A stretch of 7,549 nt of DNA, taken from Actinomycetota bacterium (GTDB lineage Bacteria > Actinomycetota > Thermoleophilia > RBG-16-64-13). A program made the position numbers and the translations under genes. Location: assembly GCA_023488925.1 (NCBI GenBank), contig JAMDDA010000128.1, positions 1-7,549 on the forward strand. Direction: 5' to 3'. The notes under the pieces are model-generated. The model worked only from the letters and a program-made list of their open reading frames with translations. It was not told the origin of the DNA and searched no databases. Below are positions 6,170 through 7,549 of this stretch, one piece after another (the stretch's first letter is position 1; every line of letters begins with the position of its first letter).

Positions 6170-7380
6170 ACGTGTTGCAGAAGGCCGGGCAGCGGCCGGC
6201 GGCGGGGTTCAGTCTCGCGCGCTACCTGCGCAACCTGGACTGGGTTCTGCTCCTGGCTGCGCTGGCACTGACCGGATTCGGCATGGCCATGGTCTATTCC
6301 GCCACGCACGCCGACCCCGATCTGCCGGTCGCCACCTACTATGTGCGTTCCCAGGCCTTCGGACTGGCGCTGGGTTTCGGGGCCATGGTCGTCATCAGCC
6401 TGATCCCCTTCACCAGCCTGGCCCGTTGGCGGCACTACTTTTACGGTTTCTCCCTCGTCCTGCTGGCTGCCACCCTGGTGGTGGGTTCGGAGCGCATGGG
6501 TGCGCGGCGGTGGCTGGTCCTGCCCTTCTTCGCTCTGCAGTCGTCGGAGCTCGCCAAGGTGACCGTGCTGCTGGCGTTCGCCGGTTTCCTGGCCGAGGGA
6601 GTGGAGCTGCGCGACCGCTTCCGGTTCGTCGTGTCGGCTGTGCTGTATGTCGCCCTGCCCGCGGGCCTGGTCTTCGTGGAGCCCGATCTGGGCACGGCTC
6701 TGGTTTTCCTGGTCATGATGGCCGCCATGCTGCTGGTGTGGGGGATCCGTTGGACGCACGCAGCCGCCCTGGCCATGGCGGCGTTCGTAGCGGTCGCGGT
6801 CGTCCTGCGCGTGCTTCCCGACCTGGGGATCAGCCTCTTGCAGCCCTACCAGATCCAGCGGCTGCTGGTCTTCATCGATCCGGAGAGAGACACGAGCGGG
6901 GCGGCGTACCAGCTGGCCCAGAGCAAGATCGCAGTGGGCAGCGGCATGTTCACCGGCAAGGGGTACATGCAGGGCACCCAGACCCACCTGAACTTCCTGC
7001 CGGCTCACCACACCGACTTCATCTTCTCGGTCGTAGGGGAAGAGCTGGGATTCGTGGGAGCCATGGTGCTCCTCGGCCTGTTCATGATCGTCGTGTGGCG
7101 CGCCCTGCGCATCGCCGGCCTCTCACGCAACTTGTACGGGACGCTGATCGCGGCGGCGGTGGGGAGCATCATCATCTTCCAGGTTTTCGTCAACGTGGGT
7201 ATGACCATCGGCATCATGCCCGTCACGGGGATCCCGCTGCCCTTCGTCAGCTTCGGTAGCAGCTCCCTGGTGGTATTCTTCATGGCCGTGGGTTTGCTGC
7301 AGAGCGTGCATGTTCATTCACGCACGGCGCTCTACGGGGGACGCCTCAAGGGAGAGCCCTATGGCCAGATTGACACTTAG
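6166..7380 (+). CDS. rodA: SEDS peptidoglycan glycosyltransferase RodA
   Basis: RodA polymerises lipid II into glycan strands in the elongasome, working as a pair with PBP2. The 404-residue product shows about ten membrane helices starting near residue 26. SEDS hallmarks are present: MVYSAT after helix 1, EPDLGTAL at 172-179, and the GTQTHLNFLPAHHTDFIF loop with the presumed catalytic Asp284. GEELGF follows that loop, and MPVTGIPLPFVSFGSSS lies at 351-367. In LPAHHTDF an Ala stands where many RodA proteins have Glu, but the HTDF core is kept. RodA rather than FtsW is chosen because the gene directly follows mrdA in the mre cluster and no division genes are nearby. The ATG at 6166 lies in an ATGA overlap with the mrdA stop and has only a poor ribosome site, so it is probably translated by reinitiation. 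The frame is open upstream inside mrdA, but that part is a shadow. Confidence 0.97.
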   Translation: MNVLQKAGQRPAAGFSLARYLRNLDWVLLLAALALTGFGMAMVYSATHADPDLPVATYYVRSQAFGLALGFGAMVVISLIPFTSLARWRHYFYGFSLVLLAATLVVGSERMGARRWLVLPFFALQSSELAKVTVLLAFAGFLAEGVELRDRFRFVVSAVLYVALPAGLVFVEPDLGTALVFLVMMAAMLLVWGIRWTHAAALAMAAFVAVAVVLRVLPDLGISLLQPYQIQRLLVFIDPERDTSGAAYQLAQSKIAVGSGMFTGKGYMQGTQTHLNFLPAHHTDFIFSVVGEELGFVGAMVLLGLFMIVVWRALRIAGLSRNLYGTLIAAAVGSIIIFQVFVNVGMTIGIMPVTGIPLPFVSFGSSSLVVFFMAVGLLQSVHVHSRTALYGGRLKGEPYGQIDT

Positions 7381-7549
7381 CCCGACCAAGCTCTGGGACG
7401 CCTGGAAGGAGGTGGCCGCGACCGCCGAGACCGCCGCCGCCCTCGTCCTTGCCGGCGATCGGGAGTTGGTGGAGCGGGCTCGGGCTGTGCTCGCCCCCGA
7501 CGGCGGATGGATTCCGACCCAGGCAGGCGGCCTCGCCGCCCTGGCCGGT
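7361..7549 (+). CDS. Unrecognised gene, 3' truncated by window end
   Basis: An ATG at 7361, 20 bases inside the end of rodA and in another frame, opens 63 codons without a stop up to the window edge. GGGAG at 7350-7354, six bases upstream, is a good ribosome site. Codon third positions are strongly G/C, as in the neighbours. The visible N-terminus begins MARLTLSPTKLWDAWKEVAA. It is Ala-rich and mostly helical in character, with no signal peptide or membrane helix, and contains GGWIPTQAGG near residues 48-57. I do not recognise a family from this fragment. The overlap suggests it is the next member of the operon, translationally coupled to rodA, so a role near envelope synthesis is possible but unproven. 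Confidence 0.7.
   Translation, partial: MARLTLSPTKLWDAWKEVAATAETAAALVLAGDRELVERARAVLAPDGGWIPTQAGGLAALAG

Noticed and set aside
5171..7011. Long minus-strand frames (5171-6127 and 5995-7011) opposite mrdA and rodA, with a similar one at 3031-3984 opposite mreC and mreD
   Set aside because: They mirror well-identified genes, have low-complexity His/Arg/Gln-rich products and no ribosome sites of note.

Overview
The window is a compact, GC-rich, entirely plus-strand block holding the conserved rod-shape (elongasome) operon of a bacterium, preceded by two nucleotide-metabolism genes. In order it contains: the 3' end of a double zinc-ribbon protein gene, ndk, maf, mreB, mreC, mreD, mrdA (PBP2), rodA and the 5' end of an unrecognised gene. 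No RNA genes, CRISPR array, mobile element or transfer signature was seen. No stretch without a gene is longer than about 145 bases.

The most likely host is a high-GC actinobacterium, probably from an early-branching, rod-shaped group such as Coriobacteriia or Thermoleophilia rather than a classical streptomycete. This is an inference. It rests on ndk lying just ahead of mreBCD-PBP2-rodA, which as I recall resembles the Streptomyces arrangement. It also rests on MreB wording of the actinobacterial type ([23 protein letters not shown]) and on the absence of radC and minCD, which often sit beside mreBCD in Firmicutes.

Region by region: bases 1-434 hold the truncated zinc-ribbon gene and a 119-base gap with two GC-rich inverted repeats and a strong Shine-Dalgarno before ndk. 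Bases 435-1567 carry ndk and maf. Bases 1568-1710 form a control region: a hairpin directly after the maf stop, an exact TATAAT hexamer, a 14-base GC palindrome and a Shine-Dalgarno for mreB. Bases 1711-7380 are the morphogenesis operon, with gaps of 15, 34 and 9 bases and then an ATGA overlap between mrdA and rodA. The last gene starts inside rodA and runs off the window.

The genes form one machine. MreB filaments under the membrane position MreC and MreD, which regulate the PBP2 transpeptidase and the RodA glycosyltransferase so that peptidoglycan is inserted along the cell cylinder. All catalytic motifs checked are intact. The points most worth a second look are the apparent non-canonical ATC start of mreB, a 13-codon minicistron that links mreC to mreD by overlaps at both ends, and the two flanking genes that cannot be assigned a role. 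I found no evidence of a wholly new system; the locus is a well-known one with unusual expression details.
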